64,000 nt of DNA from Augochlora pura (Eukaryota > Arthropoda > Insecta > Hymenoptera > Halictidae). Below, piece by piece: positions 1 to 11,986 of this stretch. The position numbers were made by a program, and so were the translations under genes. The stretch is taken from positions 23,746,001-23,810,000 of the forward strand of contig NC_135774.1 in the NCBI RefSeq assembly GCF_028453695.1, given 5' to 3'. The notes under the pieces were generated by a model. The model did no database searches and was not told the origin of the DNA. It saw only the letters and a program-made list of their open reading frames with translations. The first letter of the stretch is position 1. Each line of letters opens with the position of its first letter.

Positions 1-332
1 AAGTAAGTCCTATATTTTGTTGAAGAACGCAAGAATTTCATTTCACATTTCCACAAACAAAATCAGAACGTCATATCTTGCTTCTAAAAATCACAAGTGG
101 TTTCCGAAATTCGTTAATTGCGCAGTCTAGTATTTATTAATTAAGGAGCTTATTACATCATCTCGTGATATGGTCCGTGCCAAAATTGCTTCATCAAATC
201 GTTTACGACCGCGGGGGCTTAAAGGCAAGCTACTGGCAGACAAATAACAGCGAGTTATATATAGCAACACCTGCGTATACGAGAAAAGATAAAAAACATT
301 TCTGCACTTCAATCTTTCACTTCGGAATTATG
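1..332. other. AT-rich non-coding stretch
   Basis: I see no gene, repeat or RNA here. Short open frames on both strands overlap one another and resemble no known protein. Confidence 0.5.
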
Positions 333-603
333 TTAACACTTTGGCGACCGGGGATTTAGCTGTAAACATTTAGCTCAATGTTACATTTTCGTTTCTATTT
401 TGATTTTATTAATTTTATTAATCGCGAAAGATATTTGATATTTAAAAGATTGTATAACAATACTGAAGTTTACTGTAGTACAATCTAACACATTTATCTC
501 AATAATAGATATTAAATTATTGATTACCATCACAGACAATTCACAGGTTATCGTATTCGGGGTAAAAAGCCGATTTATAAGTTATCGGTCGGTAAAGTGT
601 TAA
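333..603 (-). mobile_element. TTAA-flanked MITE, family D (copy 2)
   Basis: The element is bounded by TTAA at 333-336 and 600-603. Its ends are inverted repeats: TTAACACTTTGGCGACCGG on the left, and the reverse complement of the right end reads TTAACACTTTACCGACCG. The right end, read inward, continues to a segment containing ATCGGCTTTTTACC, which is also present near the left end of the element at 45163. This makes the two copies one family in opposite orientation. It has no coding capacity. TTAA targets with CAC-type ends fit piggyBac-like mobilisation; that assignment is an inference. Confidence 0.7.
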
Positions 604-968
604 TTATCGATCTCGAAGTTCACATTATTGGAGCAATAAATGTTATATCATTTTTAGTCTCAGTATCTATCGTTTCCTAGTATAAGAAGACAAAGTACAC
701 GTTTAATATTATTTTCTATTGCTATCGTATGAATACGTGGTTTCGAAAGTGATTTTTTATTTGTGATGCTTCGCTTTAAATCCTACTTTTAAAAAATCGC
801 ATTTTTATTCTCAGTATCTCGTCCCTTTCGTATTTGATTTTGCAAAATATTAAATCAGCGAATAAAGGAAATTATAAGAATTAATTTGTACATTTAAAAC
901 TGCTCTGTACAAAGATACCCAACGTCGAGCTAGCATAAAATATACGCAACACCAACGAAATGTAATTT
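604..968. other. AT-rich non-coding stretch
   Basis: Nothing recognisable was seen on either strand. Confidence 0.4.
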
Positions 969-1277
969 TTAACTATTTCAACGCAAAGAGTTATAATCGT
1001 AAATTAAACAAGTAAATAATCGTATATTTTTTAATAATATTAACACGAAATTTTGTAGTGAAATTTCGCGTAGCACACCTGTTTAAAAATCGAAGAACAC
1101 AATTTAATTAGTTCGCCGTGCTGCAATTTTAACTACAATATTTTAACGCAAATACTGTCCGTTAAATAATCGTATATTTTTTATTAACATTAACACGAAA
1201 TTTCGTAGTGAAATTTTGCGCGCCACATCTCTTTAAAAATCGAAGAATACAATTCAGTTATTTCACCGAGCTGTAGC
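969..1277. repeat. Local direct duplication, about 150-bp period
   Basis: Two diverged copies of one segment lie head to tail. The landmark AAATAATCGTATATTTTTT occurs at 1013 and again at 1163. Both are followed by an AACACGAAATTT block, a GTAGTGAAATTT block and TTTAAAAATCGAAGAA. The copies differ at scattered positions, so the duplication is not recent. Confidence 0.75.
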
Positions 1278-1790
1278 CTTTAAATAAATAAAATCCGTGA
1301 ACCGATGACGCTAATTGAAAAATTCCGCGCAACGATATCAGGATTGGTGTTGGTCCCCGGCTCTCTCCTCGCCGCCAAAAGATACCATTATATCGAACTT
1401 CTCGATCCAACAGAACGAACCGGCACCGGCCCCGCGAGAGGCGGAGAGCGGAGGCGTTCCAAGTTTTCAGTTCAATTAAATGTTTTCGCCGTTTCTGCCG
1501 ATTTGCACGGACGAGGGTCTTCGGGTCAGCTGGCACGATTCAAGCCGGATGATTTCTGTAATTTCTGTCAGCGAATCGGAGGGCTTCCTGCCCGGGAAAT
1601 CCATCGGACGCTGCACATTTTTCGCTGCGAACGTTTTCGCTCAAACGATACGACGTCTGCGACGGCGACGAATTGTCCTAATGCGCCCGAATCGCTAATT
1701 GTCGGAGGACCGAGCATTATGGCCCGCGGACCGTTCCGAGCATGATTAAAATAACCGATAGAGCCGGGTTTGATTAAACTCTAACGAAAA
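1278..1790. other. CpG-rich block, no recognisable gene
   Basis: This GC/CpG-rich island carries overlapping open frames on both strands; the longest is 146 codons at 1305-1745 on the plus strand. None has a domain or motif I can recognise. Long open frames on both strands are expected from base composition in such blocks. Confidence 0.5.
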
Positions 1791-2790
1791 TTTATGTACA
1801 TTTAGAGCACGTAGTTACAAGGAAGTTGTCCGGCTAATTTCTGATTCCGTGAAGTTTGCGACATCTCGGTTGATCAAATATTTCTGTTCGGTGTTATACT
1901 ATATTATGAAATTTATTTATACTCTACAATAGATAATTACAACTATACCGCCTTGTGCTCAATATAAAGAAATAAATTAATTAATAAAAAAGAAATAACG
2001 AATGTATATAATAGAATTAGGCTACGTAGTAAATAGATAAATAGATATAATAATTTAAAAATGAGAAATAATAAAAAAAATATATATATAAAAATAGAAA
2101 ATATAGGTATATATAAATAAATCGATGGATAAAAAAGATGAGCGTGAGATAGATAAATATATTACATTGTAGTTTGTTCAATAATTGACCTGTTTCGCGA
2201 ATTCGATGGTTCATTGTTACTTAGGTTTCGACAAATTTTAAATGATATCCGCAGTATTTATTTTTAAGAGATTTTTATTTTATATCAGGCTCGCAAAGGC
2301 ATCTTTAGTCAATTGTTATACTACAATAGTATTGCTGTAGCTTGCGTCTGAACAATTTGCACGCCCGTTATATCGCAGACGTTACTTTTGTTTCAAATGT
2401 CTTTCATTTATTATGTACACGCTACACGCCATACCTTCAGCCAGTTTGCGTAAATATGTGTTTCGATTTAATTATATTATCGTGTTCATTCATATTAATA
2501 ACGTTCCGTTCAGTTATAATCGCGTATCCAACTCATTTACAAAATAACTCTAATAAATGTAGTACATTATTTCATCAGATTATGAAATGTTGAAGAACAA
2601 TACCGAGGCAAATATTGCAAATTAAGCAAAACTACAAGTACTCTTTTATCGATGGGTATAACATATTTATGAAAAGACTTCTTACTGTACTGTATTTGCA
2701 TTTTATTTGCATTACCTTCGCGTTATATTTTAGCGTGAAATTATGGTAATACGAGATATGTGACAATTTTTCGAGATGCTCATCATTGAA
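1791..2790. other. AT-rich stretch with low-complexity TA/ATA sequence
   Basis: The interval 1960-2160 is nearly pure A/T with runs such as TATATATATA. The rest is unremarkable non-coding sequence. Confidence 0.5.
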
Positions 2791-3120
2791 AACATAAGCT
2801 AAAGGAGTGACAATGCTATCGTATTTATCAGGAATCCAAATTTAAAACAGCAATGTGTGTAAATAATTTGATTTGCTGGTGTCGAATCAATATTTAATAA
2901 AATACAAATTTATCTAGACGACAATTTGCTGAAATGACATTTTGTTCGAATAAAAATTTATTTGAATAAAACACAAGCCAAAGAAGTGACAATGTTATCG
3001 TATTTATCAGGGTACAAATTTAAGAAAGCAATGTGTGTAAATAATTTTCTTAAAATACAAATTTATCTAGACAAAAATTTGCTCGAATGAAATTTTGTTC
3101 GTATAAGAATTTATTTGAAT
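2791..3120. repeat. Two-copy direct repeat, about 180-bp period
   Basis: The segment with GTGACAATG, ATCGTATTTATCAGG, GCAATGTGTGTAAATAA and ACAAATTTATCTAGAC appears at about 2791 and again at about 2971. The second copy carries small deletions relative to the first. Confidence 0.8.
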
Positions 3121-3280
3121 AAAATTGTATTCGAATTAGAATTTATTCGCACAGAAATTTGTAGTGAGAATAATAAACAAAAATGGCAGAAGGTGACGTG
3201 TTTCTTTCATGGTTTATCGATTTATTTCTTCCTTAGTACTTTATAAGTATTTTATAAGTACTTATACTACTTTAATTATT

Positions 3281-3465
3281 TGAATAAAGAATTGTTCGAA
3301 TAGAAAATTTTGTTTAATAAAGAATAGTTCGAATAAGGAGTTATTCGAATAAAGAATTATTAAAGTAAAGAATTATCCCAATATAGAGTTATTTCAATAA
3401 AGAGTTATTCCGATAAGGAGTTATTCGAATAAAGAATTATACGAATAAAGAGTATAATAATAAAG
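3281..3465. repeat. Degenerate 16-bp tandem array
   Basis: The unit is close to GAATAAAGAATTATTC and repeats roughly ten times with substitutions (for example AGGAGTTATTC). It contains the ATTCGAATAA junction that recurs in other arrays at 61.8 and 63.4 kb. Confidence 0.75.
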
Positions 3466-4316
3466 AAAATATAGAGAATAAATAGAATAATTTCGGACGA
3501 ATATTACGACGAATAATTCGAACAGAATATTCGACCAACAGTAACTCGTCCGAATAATTAGATAAATATATTTTTCGCAACACCCGGCACAATAGCCAAC
3601 TTCGGCGCGGACTATAGTAGAAGGATTGAAATCACGCGGTAGTGAAGCGGGTATTTCCGCCATAAAACGGGATATCAACTTTAATACGTTTCCGGTCGAC
3701 ATCGTGTTAAGAATCAATGCAAGAACATAGTGTAAGCCGGCAAGCCGATCGTAATAAAATCGTTCGGTTCCCGGGAGGAGGAGGCCGAGAAAATTCGCAT
3801 GGTGGCCGAGTTCGAGGCGAGTTCGATTTCAATGCCCGTCACTTGCCCGGTACGTGGCCGTGGTAGCCCAGCGCGCAGCCACACGGGGTCATAGAGACAC
3901 AATATTTCCCACAGAATACTCGGAACGAGAAGGCCAAGGCGTTTCCTCTCTCGCGAGGCTCGCCGGCCGGTGTTCCCTTTTGGTCTGTATAGCCTGTAGC
4001 GGGTCTCTCTGGTCTACCCGTCTAAAAACTTGCCGAAGAGAAATTCAGCGAAACACGCAGGGTTTCCCTTTTAGAATCGCGCTCCCGTATACACCGGCCG
4101 TGCGCAATCTACGTTCAACAGTGCAAAATAGGTGTCCGTTTCTTTCGCTCCGCTCCCGGTACCGGTTTGACTGGGTTACGAGATGCGACGGATCCCTCGA
4201 CTTAATTGACCCTGGATTTCATTTACAACACACGAACGCCTCACGGTATCTAGCCACGGTTACATAAAGCCCTTTTATAGTAATTCTTAACATAACCCTT
4301 GGTCCCGGCCGCGATA
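3466..4316. other. CpG-rich block, no recognisable gene
   Basis: The sequence turns GC-rich from about 3590. An open frame of 137 codons (3854-4267, plus) and others on the minus strand overlap it. No domain, signal peptide or splice-supported exon could be recognised. Confidence 0.5.
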
Positions 4317-4346
4317 CTCTCTCTCTCTCTCTTTCTCTCTCTCTTC
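4317..4346. repeat. (CT)n microsatellite
   Basis: An almost pure CT dinucleotide run is interrupted by one TTT. Confidence 0.85.
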
Positions 4347-4859
4347 CTGTTCACCACTGAATTTCGTGGTTGACTCCTGGGAGACTATCTTCCACCGCGA
4401 TGCAAAGCGATACGGATATTTCCTGATGGAATTCCTCGCTTCTTTGAGAGCGAGACCTTTTCTGCCCGTGATAAAATCGCGAGCATCAATTGCGCGAAGT
4501 AGAAATGTTTCGTTCTCTATTTAATCATTTCTTCGGCCATTTGTGTTCGTTAGCTTACATTTGTCTCGTGAACAAGTAATGCCAGCTGTTTAGCGACGAT
4601 TAAAATGCGAATTTCTTACTATTTACAGAACTAATTGGCAAGTTTATCGTTTCTTTAGTCATTCCAGCAAAGAAGAAATAATATATTGACATTTTGAAAT
4701 TGTGTTAATGTTACTGTAAATTGCAATTATACGGTTTTGCTATAAATGTAAAATATCCACAGTCTAGCGATGATTGTTAAAAATACCTTGTTAAAGATGT
4801 TGTTATTCTACTTCTGACTAGTTATAGACTCAAAGTAACTTTTATATATCTCGTGGGGT
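4347..4859. other. Non-coding, mostly AT-rich
   Basis: No feature was recognised between the CT run and the TTAA element at 4860. Confidence 0.4.
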
Positions 4860-5093
4860 TTAACCCCGTGCACTATTATAACGAGTCAGACTCGTGATAC
4901 AGATTTCACGCAGGAACCAATAAATATTAATATTATTAATTTCCGCTATATCGAAATAAAAATTAGTTCTTCAACAAAGGCACAGAAAGACAATAAAAGG
5001 AATAAAAGTAGACTGGTGCTGTTATTAAAAATATTAAGGATAAATAAGCGCTGATCAACGCAACGTAAAACGAATTGTAGTGCAAGGGGTTAA
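4860..5093 (+). mobile_element. TTAA-flanked MITE, family A (copy 1)
   Basis: This is a complete element bounded by TTAA at 4860-4863 and 5090-5093. The left end reads TTAACCCCGTGCACTAT and the right end is its near-perfect inverse, AGTGCAAGGGGTTAA. Just inside the left end is the 15-bp palindrome ACGAGTCAGACTCGT. The interior is AT-rich, has the TATTAATATTATTAATTTC segment typical of the family, and encodes nothing. Similarity to copies at 26578, 28754, 31065 and 55553 is visible along the whole length. Confidence 0.85.
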
Positions 5094-6109
5094 ATAAAAA
5101 TATAACAAAGTTATATTTCCCTGTGAAAAAGTAACTGGTGCAAGTTGTTTTATGAACAATTTTCTCCTCTTCGCGCAAAATGAAAATTGTTCGCGTTCGT
5201 TACAAAAGACAAAACCCTAGGATAATTAATTTCGTTTATTAATAATTTCAATACTCGTCTGTTTGACACAAATATGCGGTCTACTCATAAACTAACAAAA
5301 CTATTTTCCAAAATTTTTGCGACAACTCGAGCGTGAATAAAAAAATTTATTCGATCATTTAAGCGTCGTTATAACTTTAATAATCGCAACCTAAAAAAAT
5401 CTGTAATATAGCTAAATACCGCTATAATGAAGTATTTCATCTCCCTCTGGGCCACGTGATCGAATATCGCGAATACATGCGATGTTTGTCAATTTTTATT
5501 TGCCCGGTGGAAACGTATCGTCGATTTAATTAACCCGGAAATACTTGGTTTGAACGGCACACTTTTACCGTGGCAGGGACACGTTCGGCGAGAATTTGCG
5601 CATAACACGACTCATTATATTGTAAATTACATCTCATTTGGAGCGGGCATGAACCGTGGTAATGGGCTGATGTTAATTATATCATTCCTGAATTAATTTT
5701 ATCTCATAAATTGCGCATTATAACTTCGTTTTGGACAGCGGTACGTGCGCCGCCACGCGCGGCTCTCCCCCGCTAACTAACAATTTCCGAAATAATTAGA
5801 ATTTTCCGTATACCGAACGGATAATAATAATTGGTGCGGCCGCGTGTGCTCATTATCGGCGTTGGGAACGAACGGTTGAGTAAATACGCTCTGACGGGAA
5901 GTCACGGCAACGGGGTCATCGGTTTCGATCAATTTTCTTTTCTTTTCGACGAGTCTAGGCTGAAAACGAGCAAGATCATAAGTTTATATTTATTTAGTAT
6001 TTCATAGAAATAATTGAACGTTTAGACGACGCGTAGCTTTTATTGAATATCTAAATATTTTCTTAATCACAGTACTAGACTATACACATTTTGCGTAATT
6101 ATTTCTTTA
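5094..6109. other. Non-coding, mixed composition
   Basis: The sequence passes from AT-rich to moderately GC-rich (about 5440-5940) and back. I see no gene or repeat. Confidence 0.4.
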
Positions 6110-6600
6110 CGCGAATTTTATTCTAATCATTTTGTTGTCAACATAAAATAATTATCCTTAAAATAATTGTCCTTAAATATTTTAGCAATCATAATAATAT
6201 ACTTCAGAGTTATTTATCTTTTTAAGCAGTTTCACTTTAATTGTTCATACTGCCGACAAAATCGATTTTTCTTTTAAATATTGTCTTAACCTTTATAGCA
6301 GATTTTTCATATCTCGAGTGATTGTTTATTTAAACAGTTTTGTTTTAGTTGATCATTTCGTTGACAACATAAAATATAGCTTCTTCCTTAAATATTTGAT
6401 CAATCATAATAGACTCCAGAATTTTTGTGAACTTAACCATTTTTTTTACGTAGTTTTATTCTAATTGTTCATACTGTGGACAAAATCAATTTTTCTTCTA
6501 TTTATTGTCTTAACCTTAATAGCAGATTCTTGATATCTTGAATAGTTATTTATTTAGACAGTTTAATAACTGAAGAAGAAATAACTTCTTCATGTATGTA
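6110..6600. repeat. Degenerate direct duplication, about 226-bp period
   Basis: The landmark CATTTTGTTGTCAACATAAAATA at about 6127 recurs as CATTTCGTTGACAACATAAAATA at about 6353. AATTGTTCATACTG and ATTGTCTTAACCTT also occur twice at a similar spacing. The copies are old and diverged. Confidence 0.65.
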
Positions 6601-7917
6601 CACTATTATCAACAATTTAGTCACAGAATTTTTCGTTTCAAAACAATATCGTCTTAACGTTAGATGATCCACCTTGAATGATTATCAATGTTTTAATTAA
6701 CTTTATGTGTAACTCCGTATAGTACAGTTTCGTTCACGAGTAATTTCGAACAACATTTCGAAACGTAACAAGATAACAACAATATTTAATAAAAATTATG
6801 TTAAATCACAATGGCTGACTAACATCTCGCAATTTCGATGCAATTTCCATTAACGTATTATAAAGTTTCGGGACATTTATGAAGAATAACGCGTTTCAAT
6901 CACGACTGGCATAATCTGACATAACCTCGCATAACGACTCGAAAAACCACTCAAGTTTTTCAAACCGCTCGTGACAATAAATCCATATAAACTCGAACGA
7001 GTTTTGTTCACGAGTACCGGTGCGTTATCGCGCCCAGTTTTCTCGTCTAATTCGGATTTGAACGAAACGTCATAAATCCGTGGAAATGAATTGCAACCGG
7101 CGAGCGCACGCGCGCTGTTCGTTTATTGGCACCTGTGCAAATATTTACATCGATGTATACGTTTCGCGTTTAGCGCGCCGCTGACATACCTATGCTAATA
7201 ACTTTTCTCGCGAAACGTGCGTGTCGCGGCAATAACTTTTACAATGTTATCGTTCCATCTAAGCGAGAGTCAATTTCAACTTGCGCGGATACGTTGCCCG
7301 TTGCGTGCACTTCGTTCGTTTCGAGTTTAAGACCGTGCAATATTAAGTGACCGGGAGACAGAGTATAAAATAGAATTTTTTAATAAATTTCAAGATAAAA
7401 ATATACCGAATAGTTTATCTTCGAATTGATTACAAAATTCTATTCTATTCTATTATGTTTTCTATTATATTTTTCTATTATAAATAAATTTTCTATTGTA
7501 AATTCTATTATATTTATTTATTCTGTTCACACGTTTAAAAGCAGTAAGATGAATACATTGTCATTTTGAAATGAATAAAATAATGGAATAAGCGAATGAA
7601 GTTTCAACAATTGACTGACATTATTTATTCATGAATAATAATTTGGACATTGATATTTTATAAACAGATTTAGAAATGGAATGTCTTAATATTGGTTTAA
7701 CAACAATTCTGTTCAAAGGACAATTTCTAAAAATCACTTGTAATATAAAAATACCCTTATAACACGCGAATTTCATCATACTGATGTAGAACTTACAATT
7801 ATTTCAATCCAACAAAAATTTCTTTCAAAGTGAAACATTGATCACGAGAAAGACAACTAATAAAAAATATTACTTAAGCAAACAAAATAATTTGAATTGT
7901 GCGCAATCAAATTCAAT
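6601..7917. other. Non-coding; CpG-rich core at about 6890-7350
   Basis: The AT-rich flanks include a TTCTATTATA-type low-complexity run at 7437-7515. Nothing coding was recognised. Confidence 0.45.
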
Positions 7918-8140
7918 ATAAAAACCACAGAAACGGCCTGTAATATATCAGTAATAATTAAAATAATTTTCGTCCAATTTTATCAAATAAAAAGTCGATC
8001 GCATTTGAATAAAAGAAGCATGTCTCATACAATAAATTTAAACTGCGTAAGATGAAATTTACTATAAAAGCCACAGCAACAGTTTGTATTGTATCAATAA
8101 TAATTAAAATAATGTTTGTTCAATTTTATCAAATGAAAAC
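7918..8140. repeat. Two-copy direct repeat, about 146-bp period
   Basis: AAAACCACAGAAACGG at 7921 is matched by AAAGCCACAGCAACAG at about 8067. Both are followed by a shared AATAATTAAAATAATT block and CAATTTTATCAAAT. Confidence 0.7.
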
Positions 8141-8880
8141 TCATACGGTAAATATAAAGTTAATCGTACGTTAAAATAAACAAAGGCACGGTAACTAGCT
8201 CGACAACCCCATCGTGCGAATGTTTTATCAGACCGTGTAACAAACAGAACGCCGCGTTCGCAAATATCGTGGTAATAAGATACGTGATGTATCGCGATGT
8301 ATCGCGATGCTAAAGCGAGGACCAAACAATGGCTGCTCGATAGAAGTGGGTCTCGAGTGCGGCCCGGAAGAAGCTTTTGAAAAGGGCTGCACACGGATTT
8401 CCACTTGGTCATTGGCGCGGGGCCTCGCGTTCGTTGGGTTGTTGTTGTCTGGAATAGCGCGGAGTTGCGCTCACGAAATACATCTAATTTCGGAAGCGAA
8501 CGCGACGCGCGGCGCAACGTCGAATTCTCCGAGAACGAACGGAGAATTATACCGCGCGTAAGTCTGAGGTAAACCGAAATCTGTCCGGACCACGATCTGC
8601 AAGAGAAGTTGGACGACAACTCTTCGATCGGTGCCGCAGCGCCGCGCCCGTCCTGTGATTTCAAACTGCCCGTTAACAATCGCTTACGCGGCCGCAACAT
8701 CGGTCCTTCGGTCTCCGAATAGGGCGTCGCGCCTCGACATTTTATAGCTGTCCATTTAGCATCCCTCGCAACCCTCGCACTTTCCGATCCCTTTCATTCC
8801 ATTGTAGTGGGGAATGAGTTCGTAGCGTTTTTTATATTTTCTCTTATTTTTGCAACGATTTGTTGCTGTTTTACAAAGTA
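8141..8880. other. CpG-rich block with overlapping non-homologous ORFs
   Basis: A 198-codon open frame on the minus strand (8104-8700) overlaps an 84-codon frame on the plus strand. Neither shows a recognisable domain, and Arg/Ser-rich composition is what GC-rich non-coding DNA produces. Confidence 0.45.
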
Positions 8881-9704
8881 TAGTTATAACAATTAGTTAA
8901 TCCATTATGTGTTCGCCGTTATTGTTTACGACCTCCACCCACCTCTCGACCAATTTGTTGATGTGTGAAAAAAGAATGAAAAATAAATTGAAAAATAAAT
9001 AAGGGAATAAGGTAATTTCCGTACTAGATATTGTCAAGGAATGTTCTTTTCGCCAAAACCTTGGCATCTGGAAGAGGACAGCTCGAATTGTTACTACGGT
9101 CGCCGAAAAATAAAATAATGAAAATAATGAAAAATAATGAAAAATTAAACGACTAAAAAGAACACGATTAGCAGAGTTTTGTAGAATAGAGACAGCTCTA
9201 ACAAATAAATATGACACACTTTGACAAACAGCAAACAAATCGTTGTAAACTAAGAGGAAATATAAAAACGCTACGAGCTTATTCGCCAACTAGTTCCAAG
9301 AGAAAAAGAAAGAGAGAGAGATAGTTTCGATGTTTCGCAATACCGAAAATATTTCTCCTCCGGCGAACCAGTTCCTTTGTAACATTGCTCGGCGGTACGC
9401 TTCTAATTTAATCGAACACGCGCGAAATTTTTGGCGTCTAGTTACTGCGGTTTTGCCGAGTGTACAAGCAGAGTTACGTTGAAGTGAACTGGCAATTGAA
9501 CGGCACGCTCGAAACCAAAGCTGGAATTTGTCTGTGAACGTTTGCCACTGTAAGTTTAATTGTGAACTTGTGTAAACGTAACTTCCGAAGTATTTCCTTT
9601 CCTGTTAACTTTTACGAGAACGTTTCCATTCTTTTACGAAAGTTCAATTTTTAGAGGTTATTTTGTATCTCGACGTCAAAGATTTTTAAGGAACTTAAAA
9701 GTCT
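8881..9704. other. Non-coding stretch
   Basis: AT-rich, with a GAAAAATAATGAAAAATAATG-type low-complexity run near 9116-9150 and a short GA-rich run near 9300. No gene was recognised. Confidence 0.4.
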
Positions 9705-9817
9705 TATCTCATCAATAGTAATCTCATATAGCAAATTATACTAGGTATTATACTACAGCTGGTCAAAATAACAATTTTCGATTTCAGCTTAAAATGACTT
9801 CGAGTGCAAAGAGTTAA
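9705..9817 (+). mobile_element. Right-end relic of family B TTAA element
   Basis: The fragment ends CTTCGAGTGCAAAGAGTTAA at 9817, matching the family B right terminus with one substitution. The preceding 80 bases (ATACTAGGTATTATACTAC, then GGTCAAAATA) match the element at 23350. The left terminus cannot be found and is presumably lost. Confidence 0.7.
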
Positions 9818-9845
9818 TAGATATTTTTAAGTCAGATGCAAATGC

Positions 9846-10102
9846 TTGTGCAATTGAAATTGAAGTTTGGTTAAGTATTTATTAAAACTGAATTAATTAT
9901 AATAAAAGTCTCATTAAGAATTTATTAGCACTGAATTAATTATAATAGAAGTCTGGTTAAGTATTTATTAGAATTGAATTAATTATCATTGAAATCAGGT
10001 TAAGAATTTACTGAAATTGAATTAATTATAATTGAAATCTGGTTAAATGTTTATTCAAACTGAATTAATTAAAATTGAAACCTAGTTAAGTATTTATTAG
10101 GT
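9846..10102. repeat. 43-bp tandem array, about six copies
   Basis: GAATTAATTA recurs at 9890, 9933, 9976, 10019 and 10062, an exact 43-bp step. Units share TTGAAATCTGGTTAAG and TTTATTA with substitutions between copies. Confidence 0.85.
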
Positions 10103-10340
10103 GGAAGCAAAATGGTCGCTCGCGTTAATTAATTTACGTAGGCGTTTCATTTTATATTTAGCAGCGAATTTATAAATAAATGTCATGACCTCATTTCCTA
10201 TGTAATTATAAATTATCATGCTTCGTTGACCTAGCTCTAAATATCAAATATGCATTTTTACTGCACAGCTTTAAATTGTTTTGAAATTTTGTTAGTATGT
10301 ATTATTATATAGATAATTGAAATGGATCAATAAAATAATA

Positions 10341-10614
10341 TTAACACTAAAGTCTACCAGCACGTTAAAGTAAAAATTAATCATCAAATTGTCATATTAG
10401 ACTCTTGATGATTGGACTGTCTATTTAACACTAAATTTAAGGTTAAGTTCTAACCTTAACTTCTAAAGCCATTGTCATAACAAATGACCGATTAAATTAC
10501 GTTGCTGGAGTAACTGCTATAATAAAAACTATACAAAATCTAAATAAATTGTATATTCTTACTTTTGTAAGGCATTGCATATTTAATTGTACTTTTTGGT
10601 AGATTTAGTGTTAA
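10341..10614. mobile_element. TTAA-flanked MITE, family E
   Basis: TTAA sits at 10341-10344 and 10611-10614. The left end is TTAACACTAAAGTCTACCA and the right end, inverted, is TTAACACTAAATCTACCA, so the terminal repeats match over about 18 bases with one indel. A third TTAACACTAAA occurs internally near 10426, which may mark an older nested end. It encodes nothing. Only this copy is seen here. Confidence 0.65.
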
Positions 10615-11151
10615 TAGATGCACGATAAAAATGACTACAGTCAAAATATCAGGCAACAAGGAAGAATTTCAAAATATCGCCAAATTCTCCTAAATTTATT
10701 GAAATCGTCACTAGAAAAAATACATTACTTCACTCAATTCATCTTCCATCTAAATGCAACACATTTCCATCAAAACTAACAAACATCCGCCGACAACGGG
10801 ATCCGAGCGAAGAAGCGCCCCGCGCCGCCGTAATAATCGTCACGCCCGACTTTCCGTCGTCGCGAAAGTGCCGTCGCTGTTTTACAAATATTCCTTACAT
10901 GGCGGTTAGGTGGATCACATTTTCGTTTCGGTGGATTCTATGCACGTTCGTCCCCTTCCCACTTAGCGCTGATATATCGCGGCGTGAAAAACTATTCCTG
11001 CGCGGGGAGAGATGTCTGCTGCGGGCCGCGGTCGCGCGCCGTTCATACCTATTTCCAACTCGAATCTTTTATGATAAATTTTTCCCGGCGACCATTGTAC
11101 CGCGGGACTGTTACCGGAGGAACTTGCTGGCAGGTTAGACCGCGAATAAAA

Positions 11152-11153
<2 letters not shown>
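10615..11153. other. Non-coding; CpG-rich from about 10790
   Basis: Overlapping open frames at 10899-11256 read through the following GA run in more than one frame, which argues against real coding. Confidence 0.4.

Positions 11154-11186
<33 letters not shown>
11154..11186. repeat. (GA)n microsatellite
   Basis: About 15 uninterrupted GA units, then A-rich sequence. Confidence 0.9.
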
Positions 11187-11190
<4 letters not shown>

Positions 11191-11819
11191 AAAGACCGGA
11201 GCAGAGAGAAAAGAGTAACGAGAAAACGCGGCGACTCCGACTCTGCGACTCGCTGAACAGAATACGTGCTTAAAATTAATACATAAATTGTGTCCGGCCG
11301 CGGAAAAAATAAGTAGCTTGGAAATATTTATTCCCGGGCCTTTGTTTATCCTGGAGAAATTTATACTGTCGTGCGTCGGTTATGTAATGTCCCCGCGATA
11401 TTCGTTTGTTCTGCCTGTCTCTTCGAGTTTCTGTAATACACTGTGTTGTTACTGGACTCGCGACGTTTTATGCGAAATAATAATGGTTCGCATCGAATGC
11501 ATAGGAAACGAGCAGACATATCTTTGTATCTCGTATTTTTGACGTGATCCAATTAATGCATTAACATTCCAAGTTATATTTTTAATCTTTTCGCTTATTT
11601 TATTCTACTCATTTTTCTGTAAATGTGTAAAATCTGCGATTCGACTGTCGCTAATCATTTGCCGTGCCATTGTCACCGTAGGTACTATTATTTAAAAAAT
11701 GTCTGATTGTAATAATTATGTAATAGATAAGAAAAATATATTTATTCTAATTTGAGAGAACGCGATAATATTCATAGTTAATAGATTATTACTAGAAATC
11801 TCTGTCAGAAGTCAAAAAG
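11187..11819. other. Non-coding stretch
   Basis: No gene, repeat or RNA was recognised. Confidence 0.4.
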
Positions 11820-11986
11820 TTAACACTCAAACAACGGACCCTATTAATAAAAATAAAATTGAGCACACTTAGGATCATTTATTAATTATTAACTTTCTGC
11901 ATAGTACTTTTTAAGATACTCCTGTAGGTCTGAATAAAATATGGGGGAATTTTAATTAATCAATTATCCCGCCATCTTAGTGTTAA
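11820..11986. mobile_element. Possible TTAA-flanked MITE, family F
   Basis: The 167-bp interval starts TTAACACTCAAACAACGG and its inverted right end reads TTAACACTAAGATGGCGG. The two ends agree over the first eight bases and loosely beyond, so this is a weaker call than families A to E. No coding capacity. Confidence 0.4.

Noticed and set aside
8104..8700. 198-codon minus-strand open frame
   Set aside because: It lies in a CpG-rich block, overlaps plus-strand frames, is Arg/Ser-rich and has no recognisable domain; its length is expected from composition.
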